Source of the DNA: Streptomyces sp. NRRL F-525
Lineage (GTDB): Bacteria > Actinomycetota > Actinomycetes > Streptomycetales > Streptomycetaceae
Direction of reading: 5' to 3'
DNA: 64,000 bases
Assembly: GCF_000716605.1 (NCBI RefSeq)
Contig: NZ_JNXE01000038.1
Span: forward strand, 62,001 to 126,000
The notes below the pieces were generated by a model, which did not search any database, had not been told where the DNA came from, and was given only the letters and a program-made list of their open reading frames with translations. How positions within the stretch are numbered: the first letter of the stretch is position 1; each line of letters starts with the position of its first letter. Of this stretch, positions 43,797 through 52,216 are shown piece after piece. The translations under genes and the position numbers were made by a program.

Positions 43797-44618
43797 TCAC
43801 GCCTGCGGCAGCGACTCCCCCTGCACCGCCTGGACGTCCAGCTCCACCCTGAGCGTCGTACCGATCGCCGCGATCCCCGCCTGGACGACCTGGTTGTAGT
43901 TCATCGCGAAGTCCTCGCGGTGGAGTTCCGTGGTCGCCCGGAACGCCGCCCGTGTGCCGCCCCAGGGGTCGGCTCCGGTGCCGAGGTAGGCGAGGTCGAG
44001 GTCGACCGGTCGTACGACACCGTGGAGGGTCAGCTCGCCGGAGACCGTCCAGCGGTCCGAACCGGCCGGGGTCAGACCCGTCGAGGAGTAGGTGATCTCC
44101 GGGAAGCGGGCCACGTCCAGGAAGTCCGCCGAGCGCAGGTGCTCGTCGCGCATGCCGTTGCCGGTGTCGATGGACGCGGCCGAAATGACCGCCTCCACCC
44201 GGGACTTGGCGATGTCGTCCGGCGCGATCTCGACCGTGGCGGCGAAGTCGGTGAAACGGCCCCGCACGCTGGAGATGCCCAGGTGCTGCGCGACCGCGCC
44301 GACCGTGGAGTGCGCGGGGTCGACCGTCCACGGCCCGGGCGGCGGCAGCTCCGTACCGCCCTGCCGCGCCAGCGTCACCGTGCCGACCTCGGCCCGCCCG
44401 CTCGCGGTGACGATCGCGGTGGCGGCGGCGGGCGCGTACCCGACGGCCGTCACGATCACGGTGTACGGCCCCGGCGCCATCGGATTCGGATCCCGTACGA
44501 CCCCCTCCGCGTCCGCCTCGGCCCGCAGCACCTGCGCCCCGGTCATGTCGGTCACCGTGACGACCGCGTGCGACACGGCCCATCCGTCGCGGGTACGGAT
44601 CTTCGCGGTCAGTCCCAT
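43797..44618 (-). CDS. YceI-family protein with N-terminal carboxypeptidase-regulatory-like domain
   Basis: The protein has 273 aa. Residues about 3-85 are a beta-sandwich of the carboxypeptidase-regulatory/CNA-B kind (AVVTVTDMTGAQV...GPYTVIVTAVGYAP). Residues about 95-270 are the YceI lipocalin-like barrel (WTVDPAHSTVGAVAQHLGISSVRGRF...FPEITYSS). YceI proteins bind polyisoprenoids. No signal peptide is present, so it should be cytoplasmic. The same beta-sandwich type occurs three times at the end of the upstream MFS protein, which suggests a shared partner or recent domain shuffling. Confidence 0.87.
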   Translation of the reverse strand: MGLTAKIRTRDGWAVSHAVVTVTDMTGAQVLRAEADAEGVVRDPNPMAPGPYTVIVTAVGYAPAAATAIVTASGRAEVGTVTLARQGGTELPPPGPWTVDPAHSTVGAVAQHLGISSVRGRFTDFAATVEIAPDDIAKSRVEAVISAASIDTGNGMRDEHLRSADFLDVARFPEITYSSTGLTPAGSDRWTVSGELTLHGVVRPVDLDLAYLGTGADPWGGTRAAFRATTELHREDFAMNYNQVVQAGIAAIGTTLRVELDVQAVQGESLPQA

Positions 44619-44657
44619 GTCCCTCTAACTCCTTGCCGTACAGCCCTACAAAGGGGT

Positions 44658-44704
44658 CCGGCCCGCGCAACGCGCCTCCGCTCGGGACGCGTTGCGCGGG
44701 CCGG
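44658..44704 (-). terminator. Strong hairpin after the MFS gene
   Basis: CCGGCCCGCGCAACGCG (44658-44674) and CGCGTTGCGCGGGCCGG (44688-44704) pair over 17 bp around 13 nt. It separates the MFS stop (44713) from the YceI start (44618). Confidence 0.75.
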
Positions 44705-44712
44705 GGTGTCAA

Positions 44713-47244
44713 CTACTCGCCGGGGTGGGCGAGTTCGATGTCGTGGCCGTCGGCTCCGCGGCCGTTCACCGTGAGGGCGGTCGCGACCGGCGGGTAGCCC
44801 GTCGCGATCACCGTGTACTCGCCGCCGCTCAGGTCGGTGAAGGCGTACGCCCCGTCCGAACCGGTCGTGGCGGTGCCGACCACGTTGCCCGCCGCGTCCA
44901 CGAGGGTCACGCGGGCGTCGGCCAGCGGGCCGTGCGGGGCGCGGACGACGCCCTGGACCTGGGCGCCGGAGTCGAGGTCGATCTCGACCCGGGTGACCCC
45001 GGTGCCGCCGACCTCGACGGGCAGCGCGCGCGGCCGGTACCCGGCGGCGTTCACCGCGACGGTCACGGCCCCCGGCACCAGCTCGGCGAACGCGAACTCG
45101 CCCTGCTCACCGGTGATTCCGCTGGAGAGGAGGTCGCCGCGCACGTCCGTCACGATGACCATCGCGTCCTTGACGGGCAGCCCCGTCTCGGCCGCCCGCA
45201 CGAGCCCGTTCAGGCCGCTGGTACCGCTCAACAGCACGTCGTACGACACCGGTTCGGCGCCGTTGACGACGACCGTGGACGCCTGCGGCTGGAAGCCGTC
45301 GGCGGAGGCGATCAGGACGTACGAGCCGACGCTCGGCGCGGCCAGCGCGTAGGAGCCGTCCGCCTGCGTGACCGAGCGGCCCAACTGGCGTCCCGCGAGG
45401 GAGATCAGGGTGACGGCGGACTGCGGGACGGGCGCGCTCTCGGCGCCCCGGACGAAGCCGCGGACCGGAATCCCAGCGGACACGGGATCTGACATGGGGT
45501 CGGATGCGGTCACGGGTGCGGTCTCCTCCCCCACCACCGTTGACACGGCGGCGAGTTGCTCGGTTCCTTCAGTGGCCCAGCTGGGCGTCTTCTGCTCGGC
45601 GGGTTCGGGGAACTCGGCCGCGTCCAGCACGCCCACGGCCTCCTCGGCGGCCTGTGCCAGCCCGCCGGAGGTCCGCAGCGGGACCTCCTTGATGAACATC
45701 ACGACGATGAAGGCGATCAGCGCGAAGGGGGCCGCGTAGAGGAAGACGTCGGCGATTCCGTGGCCGTAGGCGCTCTCCAGCCAGGTGCGGACCGTGCTCG
45801 GCAGGGCGTCCATGTCGGGGAGCGCGCTGCTGCCGACGGCCTTGGCGGCGGCGGCCTGCGACTGCGGGTCCAGGGAGGCGACGGTGTCCTTGGCGTAGTG
45901 CGTGATCCGGCCGGACATGACCGAACCGAGCACGCCGACGCCGACCGCGCCACCGAGCGAGCGGAAGAAGCTCACCGTGGAGGAGGCGGCGCCGAGGTCC
46001 TTCGGGGTGACCTGGTTCTGCGTGGAGAGGACCAGGTTCTGCATCATCGTGCCGACGCCGATGCCCAACATGGCCATGTAGATGGACAGTTCCCAGTACG
46101 GGGTGTCGTAGCGCATCAGGCCGAGCAGGCCGAGGCCCGCGGTGAGGAAGAGACCGCCGGCGACCAGCCAGCCCTTCCAGCGGCCGGTCTTGGTGATGAA
46201 GCGGCCGGACACCATCGACGCGACGAACAGCCCGCCGATCATCGGGATCGTCATGACCCCGGACATCGTCGGCGACTTGTCGCGGGCCAGCTGGAAGTAC
46301 TGGGAGAAGAAGACCGTGCCCGAGTACATGCCGACACCGACGAACAGCGAGGCCAGCGAGGCGAGCGAGACGGTGCGGTTGCGGAACAGGCGCAGCGGGA
46401 TGATCGGCTCGCTCGCCCGCGTCTCGGTGAACACGAACAGCAGCGCCAGCACCAGGGTGCCGCCCACCATCGTGTACGTCTGCCACGACAGCCAGTCGTA
46501 CTTGTCGTCGGCGAAGGTCACCCAGACCAGCAGCAGCGAGGCGGCCGCGGTGATGAAGAAGGCGCCGGTCCAGTCGACCTTGACCTTCCGCTTGGCGACC
46601 GGGAGGTTCAGCGTCTTCTGCAGGACGATCAGCGCGATCAGCGCGAAGGGGATCCCGACGAAGAGGCAGTAGCGCCAGCCGAGCCACGAGGTGTCGGTGA
46701 TCACGCCGCCGAGCAGCGGACCGCCGACGGTCGCGACCGCGAAGGTGGCACCGGTGTAGCCGGAGTACCGGCCGCGCTCGCGCGGGGCGATCATCGCGGC
46801 CATCACGACCTGGACGAGGGCGGAGAGACCGCCGGCGCCGAGGCCCTGGATGACACGGGCGCCGATCAGCATCGCCGGGTTCTGCGCGAGGCCGGCGACG
46901 ACCGAGCCGATGATGTAGATGACCAGGGATATCTGGACCAGGGCCTTCTTGCTGACCAGGTCGGCCATCTTGCCCCACAGCGGCACCGAGGCCGTCATGG
47001 AGAGCAGGGCAGCGGTGACGACCCAGGTGTAGGCCTCCTGGCCGCCGCCCAGACTGCCGATGATGGTCGGCAGGGCGTTGGTGACGATCGTCGACGAGAT
47101 GATCGCGGCGAACAGGCCGAGCAGCAGCCCGGAGAGCGCCTCCATGATCTGCCGGTGTGTCATCGGAGCGCCGTCGGGGGCCGCGGGGGAGGCCCCTCCG
47201 TGCTTGGCGTGAGCCCGCACACCGGCTGGTGTGGTCGTTGCCAT
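44713..47244 (-). CDS. MFS drug transporter (14-TM) with three C-terminal beta-sandwich domains
   Basis: The protein has 843 aa. Residues about 30-545 form a 14-helix EmrB/QacA-type exporter (motif A GKMADLVSKKAL). After the last helix (FALIAFIVVMFIKE) come a linker and three repeats of a carboxypeptidase-regulatory-like beta-sandwich (about 600-680, 680-760, 760-838), each with a GSYALAAPSVGSYVL / GEFAFAELVPGAVTV / GAYAFTDLSGGEYTV strand pair. With fourteen helices the tail is cytoplasmic. Typical exporters of this family are about 500 aa, so the fusion is unusual. It is downstream of a MarR gene (21 bp gap). Confidence 0.9.
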   Translation of the reverse strand: MATTTPAGVRAHAKHGGASPAAPDGAPMTHRQIMEALSGLLLGLFAAIISSTIVTNALPTIIGSLGGGQEAYTWVVTAALLSMTASVPLWGKMADLVSKKALVQISLVIYIIGSVVAGLAQNPAMLIGARVIQGLGAGGLSALVQVVMAAMIAPRERGRYSGYTGATFAVATVGGPLLGGVITDTSWLGWRYCLFVGIPFALIALIVLQKTLNLPVAKRKVKVDWTGAFFITAAASLLLVWVTFADDKYDWLSWQTYTMVGGTLVLALLFVFTETRASEPIIPLRLFRNRTVSLASLASLFVGVGMYSGTVFFSQYFQLARDKSPTMSGVMTIPMIGGLFVASMVSGRFITKTGRWKGWLVAGGLFLTAGLGLLGLMRYDTPYWELSIYMAMLGIGVGTMMQNLVLSTQNQVTPKDLGAASSTVSFFRSLGGAVGVGVLGSVMSGRITHYAKDTVASLDPQSQAAAAKAVGSSALPDMDALPSTVRTWLESAYGHGIADVFLYAAPFALIAFIVVMFIKEVPLRTSGGLAQAAEEAVGVLDAAEFPEPAEQKTPSWATEGTEQLAAVSTVVGEETAPVTASDPMSDPVSAGIPVRGFVRGAESAPVPQSAVTLISLAGRQLGRSVTQADGSYALAAPSVGSYVLIASADGFQPQASTVVVNGAEPVSYDVLLSGTSGLNGLVRAAETGLPVKDAMVIVTDVRGDLLSSGITGEQGEFAFAELVPGAVTVAVNAAGYRPRALPVEVGGTGVTRVEIDLDSGAQVQGVVRAPHGPLADARVTLVDAAGNVVGTATTGSDGAYAFTDLSGGEYTVIATGYPPVATALTVNGRGADGHDIELAHPGE

Positions 47245-47265
47245 GGGCTTCCTTTTCTTCCGTGC

Positions 47266-47778
47266 TTATGCGGGTGTACGGGTGGTGTGTTCGAGTTCGT
47301 GGTGGGGGGAGTGGGGGGTGTCGGCGGCTACCGGAGGAGGCGCGGCGGTACGGCAGTCGCCGAAGCTCGCCCGCAGCCGGGCCATCAGCTGGATCAGCTG
47401 CCCGACCTCCTCGTCGTTCCAGTCGCTCAGCCGGTCGGCGAGCAACTGCGCGGTCCGCCGGGAGAGTTCGTCCACCTGGGCCCGGCCGCGGGGGGTGAGG
47501 CGCAGGATGCGGGAGCGCTTGTCGGCGGGGTCGGGGGACCGTTCGATCCAGCCCCGGTCGACGACGTGCGCGACATGGCGGCTGGTCACGGACATGTCGA
47601 CGGAGAGCAGCTCCGCGAGCTTGCTCATCCGCATGTCGCCGTACCGGTCGAGCAGGGTCAGCACGGCCGCGGAGCCGCCGGGACAGTCGGACGGCATGAT
47701 CCGCCCCAACTCCCTGCGTACGGCACCGAAGGCACTGAACTGACGCATCAGCTCCTCGTACTGCGTCCGCTCGGCCAT
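47266..47778 (-). CDS. MarR-family regulator of the MFS operon
   Basis: ATG 47778 (170 aa) follows GGGGAGG; the in-frame start at 47823 lies in the operator region. The winged helix is MRMSKLAELLSVDMSVTSRHVAHVVDRGWIERSPDPADKRSRILRLTPRG. The C-terminus is His/Pro/Thr-rich. It is first in the MarR-MFS-YceI direction and probably represses the unit. Confidence 0.87.
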   Translation of the reverse strand: MAERTQYEELMRQFSAFGAVRRELGRIMPSDCPGGSAAVLTLLDRYGDMRMSKLAELLSVDMSVTSRHVAHVVDRGWIERSPDPADKRSRILRLTPRGRAQVDELSRRTAQLLADRLSDWNDEEVGQLIQLMARLRASFGDCRTAAPPPVAADTPHSPHHELEHTTRTPA

Positions 47779-47815
47779 CACACCTCCCCTGCTCGTTCCA
47801 TGTTCGTTGCTTGGG

Positions 47816-47847
47816 GCAACCATAAGAGACTAAGAGAGGTTGGTTGC
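47816..47847 (-). promoter_or_regulatory. GCAACC...GGTTGC inverted repeat upstream of marR
   Basis: GCAACC (47816-47821) and GGTTGC (47842-47847) flank a 20-bp A/G-rich centre, 38 bp before the MarR start. It is a possible autoregulatory operator, though the wide spacing makes it weak. Confidence 0.35.
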
Positions 47848-47949
47848 TACAGGCAAATAAAACGGGCGAGTGTGGCATAAAAAGTTGGCAAAGGCAAGCA
47901 TTGTGGTAGGTAAATCCGCAGGTGGGAATGGACGTCCGAGGCCCCGCAC

Positions 47950-47978
47950 TTGGGTGTCACCCGGGGATTCGCTAGTGT
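47950..47978 (+). promoter_or_regulatory. Promoter of the small membrane protein gene at 47987
   Basis: TTGGGT (47950-47955), 17 bp, TAGTGT (47973-47978), 8 bp before the ATG. It implies a leaderless or nearly leaderless transcript. Confidence 0.6.
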
Positions 47979-47986
47979 CTCGGCCC

Positions 47987-48190
47987 ATGGCAAACACCCA
48001 GGGCCCCGAGGGCAACTACGACCCCGCCGGCAGCACCCAGATGTTCCGTGCCTTCGTCGACGAGACCCCACAGGGCGGCCGGCCCCAGGCCGCGCCCACC
48101 GCCTCGGCCGGACCCCGCGTCGGCCTGATCGTCGGCGTCGTCGTCGCCGTGCTGGTCGTGGCGGCGGTGGCCTACCTGGCCTTCATGTAA
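47987..48190 (+). CDS. Small tail-anchored-type membrane protein
   Basis: ATG 47987 gives 67 aa. Residues 1-43 are soluble and Gly/Pro/Ala-rich, and residues about 44-66 are one membrane helix at the very C-terminus (VGLIVGVVVAVLVVAAVAYLAF). No ribosome site is present, but a -10 lies 8 bp upstream, which agrees with leaderless translation. It is a Streptomyces-type hypothetical protein with no assigned role. Confidence 0.75.
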   Translation: MANTQGPEGNYDPAGSTQMFRAFVDETPQGGRPQAAPTASAGPRVGLIVGVVVAVLVVAAVAYLAFM

Positions 48191-48212
48191 CCGCTTCGCT
48201 CGACGTGGGGGT

Positions 48213-48656
48213 CTACCGGTCCGGTTCCATGGGGAACCGGTAGACCGTCGACTCCCGGACCCGGAAGCCGAGTCGTTCGTACAGCCGGTTCGCCGCGGCG
48301 CGGTCCGGCCGCGAGGTCAGATCGACGGTCCGCGCCCCGGCCTCCCGGGCGATCCCCAGCGCCTGCTCGATGAGCAGCGCGGCGATCCCCCGCCCCCGGG
48401 CGGCGCTGTCGACGACGACGTCCTCGACGCGCCCGCGCAGCCCCGACGGCACGGGAGACATCACCAGCGTGAGAGTGCCGACGATCGCGCCCTCGACGCG
48501 CGCGACCAGCACGGTGTTCGTCGCGCACGAGACCATCCGCTCGACGGCGGCCCGGTCGAGGGTCTCGGCCGTGGCGGACAACTGAGGCAGCAACCGCCCG
48601 AACGCGTCCACGAGTTCACCGGTCGCCTCGCGCGCGATCTCCACCTGAACGTCCAT
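48213..48656 (-). CDS. GNAT-family N-acetyltransferase
   Basis: ATG 48656 gives 147 aa; the open frame extends further upstream through a duplicated gene fragment, which is not part of this gene. The acetyl-CoA loop is VVDSAARGRGIAALLIEQAL, followed by YERLGFRVRES, the beta6-beta7 end of the fold. The acceptor substrate is unknown. A piece of a paralogue (CATNTVLVAR) is found just upstream at 48735-48787. Confidence 0.85.
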   Translation of the reverse strand: MDVQVEIAREATGELVDAFGRLLPQLSATAETLDRAAVERMVSCATNTVLVARVEGAIVGTLTLVMSPVPSGLRGRVEDVVVDSAARGRGIAALLIEQALGIAREAGARTVDLTSRPDRAAANRLYERLGFRVRESTVYRFPMEPDR

Positions 48657-48666
48657 GCCGCGGAGC

Positions 48667-48790
48667 CTATCGACCGCGCTGCCGCCAGGTGACCGGGACA
48701 TCCCGCGTCTCGATGGGCGCCCCGGCGTCACCGTGCCCTCGGCTCGCGCGACCAGTACGGTGTTCGTCGCGCACGAGATGCTCCGCTGTA
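48667..48790 (-). pseudogene. Mosaic of two gene remnants (lipoprotein C-terminus and GNAT fragment)
   Basis: Read on the minus strand, 48735-48787 encodes SCATNTVLVARAEG, near-identical in DNA to the GNAT gene at about 48488-48540. Then 48667-48724 encodes IETRDVPVTW before a stop, matching the C-terminus of the lipoprotein at 48990 (IETRDVSVEWH). Both are short and have no start of their own. They look like leftovers of duplicated or recombined neighbours. Confidence 0.6.
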
Positions 48791-48828
48791 GGAGCCGCGA
48801 TCTGACGTCAGTCCGCTGCGGCGCCGTC

Positions 48829-48868
48829 GTGGCTGGTCGCGCAGTTCCCCGCGCCCCTTTGGGGCGCC
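48829..48868 (+). repeat. Dispersed Streptomyces intergenic repeat, copy 2 with hairpin
   Basis: The same 30-bp unit as at 42427 is followed by a GCGCCCC-TTT-GGGGCGC hairpin (48851-48867). It is a typical dispersed repeat and may act as a terminator. Confidence 0.7.
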
Positions 48869-48876
48869 CGTGCCAC

Positions 48877-48993
48877 CTAGGCCGTGTCCGCAAAGTCCCG
48901 CCTGCCCCGCGACGCCCGGCACGCCGAGAGCACGCACCGGACGCCGCGGGGCCCGCCCTTCGGGCGCGACGGGACTTCGTGGACACGGCCTAG
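48877..48993. mobile_element. MITE-like element, 117 bp with 24-bp terminal inverted repeats
   Basis: The left end CTAGGCCGTGTCCGCAAAGT (continuing to 48900) and the right end (48970-48993) are reverse complements with 2 mismatches over 24 bp. Both termini are CTAG. The interior encodes nothing. The right end supplies the stop codon of the lipoprotein gene. A transposase family cannot be named from sequence alone. Confidence 0.65.
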
Positions 48994-49640
48994 TGCCACT
49001 CCACCGACACGTCCCGCGTCTCGATGTGCATCCCCAACGGCACGCGCCAGGCGTCGACGCACACGGTCCAGGTGTGGTCCTCGCGCGCGTGGGCCGGGAT
49101 CGGCACGGGAAGCCGCTCGGTCGACCCGATCGTCGCCCAGTCGATCCCCAGGGCCCCGATGATGTGCGTCCCGAACGCCACGGTGCCCGAACGCACCGCC
49201 GTACCCCCGGAGTTGCGGAAGCTCAGGGTGACGTCCTCGCACCAGCGGTGGTCGGTGGCCTTGCGTGCGGGGTCGCCCCAGGTGAGGGCCGCGGGGGTGG
49301 CGGGAGCCGTCGTAGGAACGGCAGTCGGGGTCGGGGACGGCGAAGGCGCGCTGCTACGGCCGGACTTGGCGCCCGTGGGTGGAGAGGGAGCCGGGGCGGG
49401 TGCTGAAGTCGCCTCGCCGGGCGGTGACTTGCTGCCCTCGGGTGGCGTCGGGGTGTCCAGCGGCACCAGTGTGACGCTTCCGGTCGGGCGGGCCGCCGTG
49501 GCGGAGGGTGGGCGGGGTGGGCCGATCGCCACGTAGCCGTCGCCGGTGTCTCCGCACGCGGTCAGTGTCGCGCAGAGGACGGCCGCCGACGCGCCCAACA
49601 GGGCGCCTCGGCGGCCGGCTGTCCATGTCGAACGGGGCAT
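48990..49640 (-). CDS. Predicted secreted lipoprotein
   Basis: The protein has 216 aa with an N-terminal signal (RRGALLGASAAVLCA) and lipobox LTAC at about 26-29, so it is probably membrane-anchored. A long Pro/Ser/Thr/Ala linker (about 38-115) leads to a beta-rich domain of about 95 residues with two cysteines (WCEDVTLSFRNSGG...WTVCVDAW). I do not recognise the domain; it looks like an Ig-like binding fold. Its stop codon lies in the adjacent MITE-like repeat. Confidence 0.75.
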   Translation of the reverse strand: MPRSTWTAGRRGALLGASAAVLCATLTACGDTGDGYVAIGPPRPPSATAARPTGSVTLVPLDTPTPPEGSKSPPGEATSAPAPAPSPPTGAKSGRSSAPSPSPTPTAVPTTAPATPAALTWGDPARKATDHRWCEDVTLSFRNSGGTAVRSGTVAFGTHIIGALGIDWATIGSTERLPVPIPAHAREDHTWTVCVDAWRVPLGMHIETRDVSVEWH

Positions 49641-49696
49641 CGCGCCATGGTGGCTGACACTCCGTCAAATAGGAACCCTCGGGACCCTCTTGGGGG

Positions 49697-50587
49697 TCAG
49701 TCCGAGATCAGGCCCTCGCGGAGGGTCGAGAGGGTGCGCGTGAGGAGCCGGGAGACGTGCATCTGGGAGATGCCGACCTCCTCGCCGATCTGCGACTGGG
49801 TCATGTTGGCGAAGAAGCGCAGCATGATGATCCGGCGCTCGCGGGGCGGGAGTTTGGCGAGCAGCGGCTTGAGCGACTCGCGGTACTCCACGCCTTCCAG
49901 GGCCGTGTCCTCGTAGCCGAGGCGGTCCGCCAGCGAGCCCTCGCCGCCGTCGTCCTCGGGGGCCGGGGAGTCGAGCGAGGAGGCCGTGTACGCGTTGCCC
50001 ACCGCGAGGCCGTCGACGACGTCCTCCTCGGACACGCCCAGGACCACGGCGAGTTCCGGGACGGTGGGCGACCGGTCCAGCTTCTGGGAGAGCTCGTCGC
50101 TGGCCTTCGTGAGGGCCAGCCGCAGCTCCTGAAGGCGACGCGGGACACGCACCGACCACGAGGTGTCGCGGAAGAAGCGCTTGATCTCGCCCACGACCGT
50201 CGGCATCGCGAACGTCGGGAACTCCACCCCGCGTTCGCAGTCGAAGCGGTCGATCGCCTTGATCAGGCCGATCGTGCCGACCTGGACGATGTCCTCCATC
50301 GGCTCGTTGCGGGAGCGGAAACGCGCGGCGGCGTAACGCACCAGCGGGAGGTTGAGCTCGATGAGGGTGTCCCTGACGTAACCGCGCTCGGGGCTGTTCT
50401 CGTCGAGTGCGGCGAGCCGCAGGAAGAGGGAGCGGGACAGGGTGCGGGTGTCGATGGCTCCCGTGGTCGGGAGGGCCGGGGCCGGTACGGCGGGTACGGC
50501 CTCGAGGACCGTAACGGCGTCGAGTGCGGGCTCAGCGTCGCTCTTGGTGAGCGTGAGCACCTTCGAGCTGCCCTGGTCTGCGGACAT
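49697..50587 (-). CDS. sigF: Stress/sporulation sigma factor SigF (SigB/F/G family)
   Basis: ATG 50587 (296 aa) follows AAGGGGGT; longer frames upstream lack this. After a 40-residue head come region 2 ([48 protein letters not shown]...[19 protein letters not shown]), region 3 and region 4 ([37 protein letters not shown]). It is downstream of a close paralogue (sigN-like) in the same direction, the S. coelicolor sigN-sigF order as I remember it. SigF acts late in spore development. No anti-sigma gene is adjacent. Confidence 0.88.
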   Translation of the reverse strand: MSADQGSSKVLTLTKSDAEPALDAVTVLEAVPAVPAPALPTTGAIDTRTLSRSLFLRLAALDENSPERGYVRDTLIELNLPLVRYAAARFRSRNEPMEDIVQVGTIGLIKAIDRFDCERGVEFPTFAMPTVVGEIKRFFRDTSWSVRVPRRLQELRLALTKASDELSQKLDRSPTVPELAVVLGVSEEDVVDGLAVGNAYTASSLDSPAPEDDGGEGSLADRLGYEDTALEGVEYRESLKPLLAKLPPRERRIIMLRFFANMTQSQIGEEVGISQMHVSRLLTRTLSTLREGLISD

Positions 50588-50724
50588 GCCACCCCCTTTG
50601 GGTCGCGGGACGGTCGCGGCGATCGCCCCCGTCTGGGGAGCGGTGCCTTCACCTGAATACCGGAGCCGGGGCCACGGCAAACGCGCTTCCCGCAGAATGT
50701 CACATGTCGGCAACACGCTGTAGT

Positions 50725-50740
50725 GACATGTCGACATGTC
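50725..50740. promoter_or_regulatory. 16-bp perfect palindrome upstream of sigF
   Basis: GACATGTCGACATGTC is self-complementary, made of two GACATGTC units. It sits 138 bp upstream of the sigF ATG in the 299-bp sigN-sigF gap, which otherwise shows no gene. Confidence 0.5.
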
Positions 50741-50886
50741 TGTCACGAATCAGCCCTGGAAACAGGGGGTCTGACGGCTTTTCAGCACAGAACTGTCGGG
50801 AAAGGGCCCCATGAGCGATTCGTTCGTACCGGTGACAGTTCGCTCGGGCTTTCGAGTGATCCCCGATGTGGCTTTCTGTGCGGCCG

Positions 50887-51735
50887 CTATGCCTCGATGC
50901 GGTTCGCGGAGCGCAGCCGCTGGAAGCTGCGCGCGAGGAGCCGGGAGACGTGCATCTGGGAGACGCCGAGCTCGGCGCTGATCTGCGACTGGGTGAGGTT
51001 GCTGTAGTAGCGCAGCAGCAGGATCCGCTGTTCCCGCTCGGGGAGTTGGACGAGGAGGTGGCGGACGAGGTCGCGGTGTTCCACGCCGTCCAGGGCCGGG
51101 TCCTCGTAGCCGAGCCGGTCGAGCAGGCCGGGCAGTCCGTCGCCCTCCTGGGCGGCCTCCAGGGAGGTCGCGTGGTACGACCGTCCGGCCTCGATGCAGG
51201 ACAGCACCTCGTCCTCGCCGATGCGCAGCCGCTCGGCGATCTCGCCGGTGGTCGGGGTGCGCCCGAAGGCGGTCGTCAGGTCCTCGGTCGCCGCGTTCAC
51301 CTGGACCCACAACTCGTGGAGCCGGCGCGGGACATGGACCGTACGGACGTTGTCGCGGAAGTACCGCTTGATCTCGCCGATGACGGTCGGCATCGCGAAC
51401 GTCGGGAACTGCACGCCCCGGTCCGGGTCGAAGCGGTCGATGGCGTTGATCAGACCGATGGTGCCGACCTGGACGACGTCCTCCATCGGCTCGTTGCGGG
51501 AGCGGAAGCGGGCGGCGGCGTAGCGCACGAGCGGGAGGTTCGCCTCGATGAGCGCCCCGCGCACGCGGTTGTGCTCCGGCGTGCCCGGCTGGAGCCCCTT
51601 GAGCTGGCCGAAGAGCACCTGCGTGAGGGCCCGGGTGTCCGCGCCGCGGCTGCGCGGCGGAGCGGCCGCCACCGGGGGCTGGGCGGGCGCCTCGTCCTGG
51701 GGCGGCGCTGTACTGGCCGACACGGTCAACGCCAC
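50887..51735 (-). CDS. sigN: SigB/F/G-family sigma factor, SigN-like
   Basis: The protein has 282 aa from GTG 51735. It shares long identical stretches with the SigF-type protein downstream ([34 protein letters not shown]). Regions 2, 3 and 4 are complete, the last being [41 protein letters not shown]. The N-terminus is a Pro/Ala stretch. Paralogy with sigF suggests tandem duplication. In S. coelicolor SigN works in aerial growth (recalled). Confidence 0.86.
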   Translation of the reverse strand: MALTVSASTAPPQDEAPAQPPVAAAPPRSRGADTRALTQVLFGQLKGLQPGTPEHNRVRGALIEANLPLVRYAAARFRSRNEPMEDVVQVGTIGLINAIDRFDPDRGVQFPTFAMPTVIGEIKRYFRDNVRTVHVPRRLHELWVQVNAATEDLTTAFGRTPTTGEIAERLRIGEDEVLSCIEAGRSYHATSLEAAQEGDGLPGLLDRLGYEDPALDGVEHRDLVRHLLVQLPEREQRILLLRYYSNLTQSQISAELGVSQMHVSRLLARSFQRLRSANRIEA

Positions 51736-51845
51736 ACCTCTTCAATAGGTCAACTCATCCGTCAAAAGCGGTCATAGCATCACAAGACATGTGCACTGTG
51801 TGCAAGCACCGCCTAATACCGTGTTATGCCGTGTTGAGCAACAAA

Positions 51846-51872
51846 AGCCCCTTGCCGTGACGGCAAGGGGCT
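51846..51872 (-). terminator. Terminator of the Dabb gene
   Basis: AGCCCCTTGCCG and CGGCAAGGGGCT pair around TGA (51846-51872), 25 bp after the stop at 51898 on the minus strand. Confidence 0.85.
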
Positions 51873-51897
51873 CTGCAAAAGGCTGTTGGGGGTGGGC

Positions 51898-52191
51898 TCA
51901 GAACTCGTAGTCGGCGACGATCCACGTCGCGAACTCGCGCCACAGCGCGACACCGGCCTGGTGCGCGGGGTGTTCGATGTACCGCTTCAGGGCGTCGGGG
52001 TCGTCGACCGCCGAGTTGATCGCGAAGTCGTAGGCGATGGGGCGGTCGCTGATGTTCCAGCCCAGCTCCCAGAAGCGCAGTTCCTCGACCAGGTCGCCGA
52101 GCGGGCGGAAGGCCTCGACGCCGGCCACGACGCGCGGGTCGTCGCGCTCGACATCCTCGTCGAGCTTGAAGAGGACGAGGTGGCGGATCAT
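51898..52191 (-). CDS. Dabb-family stress-responsive alpha/beta-barrel protein
   Basis: This 97-aa ferredoxin-like dimeric barrel starts MIRHLVLFKL and ends with RYIEHPAHQAGVALWREFATWIVADYEF, the hallmark of Dabb (A/B barrel) proteins. The family includes small cyclases and stress proteins of unknown activity. It is co-directional with the small membrane gene at 52393 and ends in a good terminator. Confidence 0.87.
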   Translation of the reverse strand: MIRHLVLFKLDEDVERDDPRVVAGVEAFRPLGDLVEELRFWELGWNISDRPIAYDFAINSAVDDPDALKRYIEHPAHQAGVALWREFATWIVADYEF

Positions 52192-52216
52192 CTGCGCGCT
52201 CCTGATGGGTAGTCGG

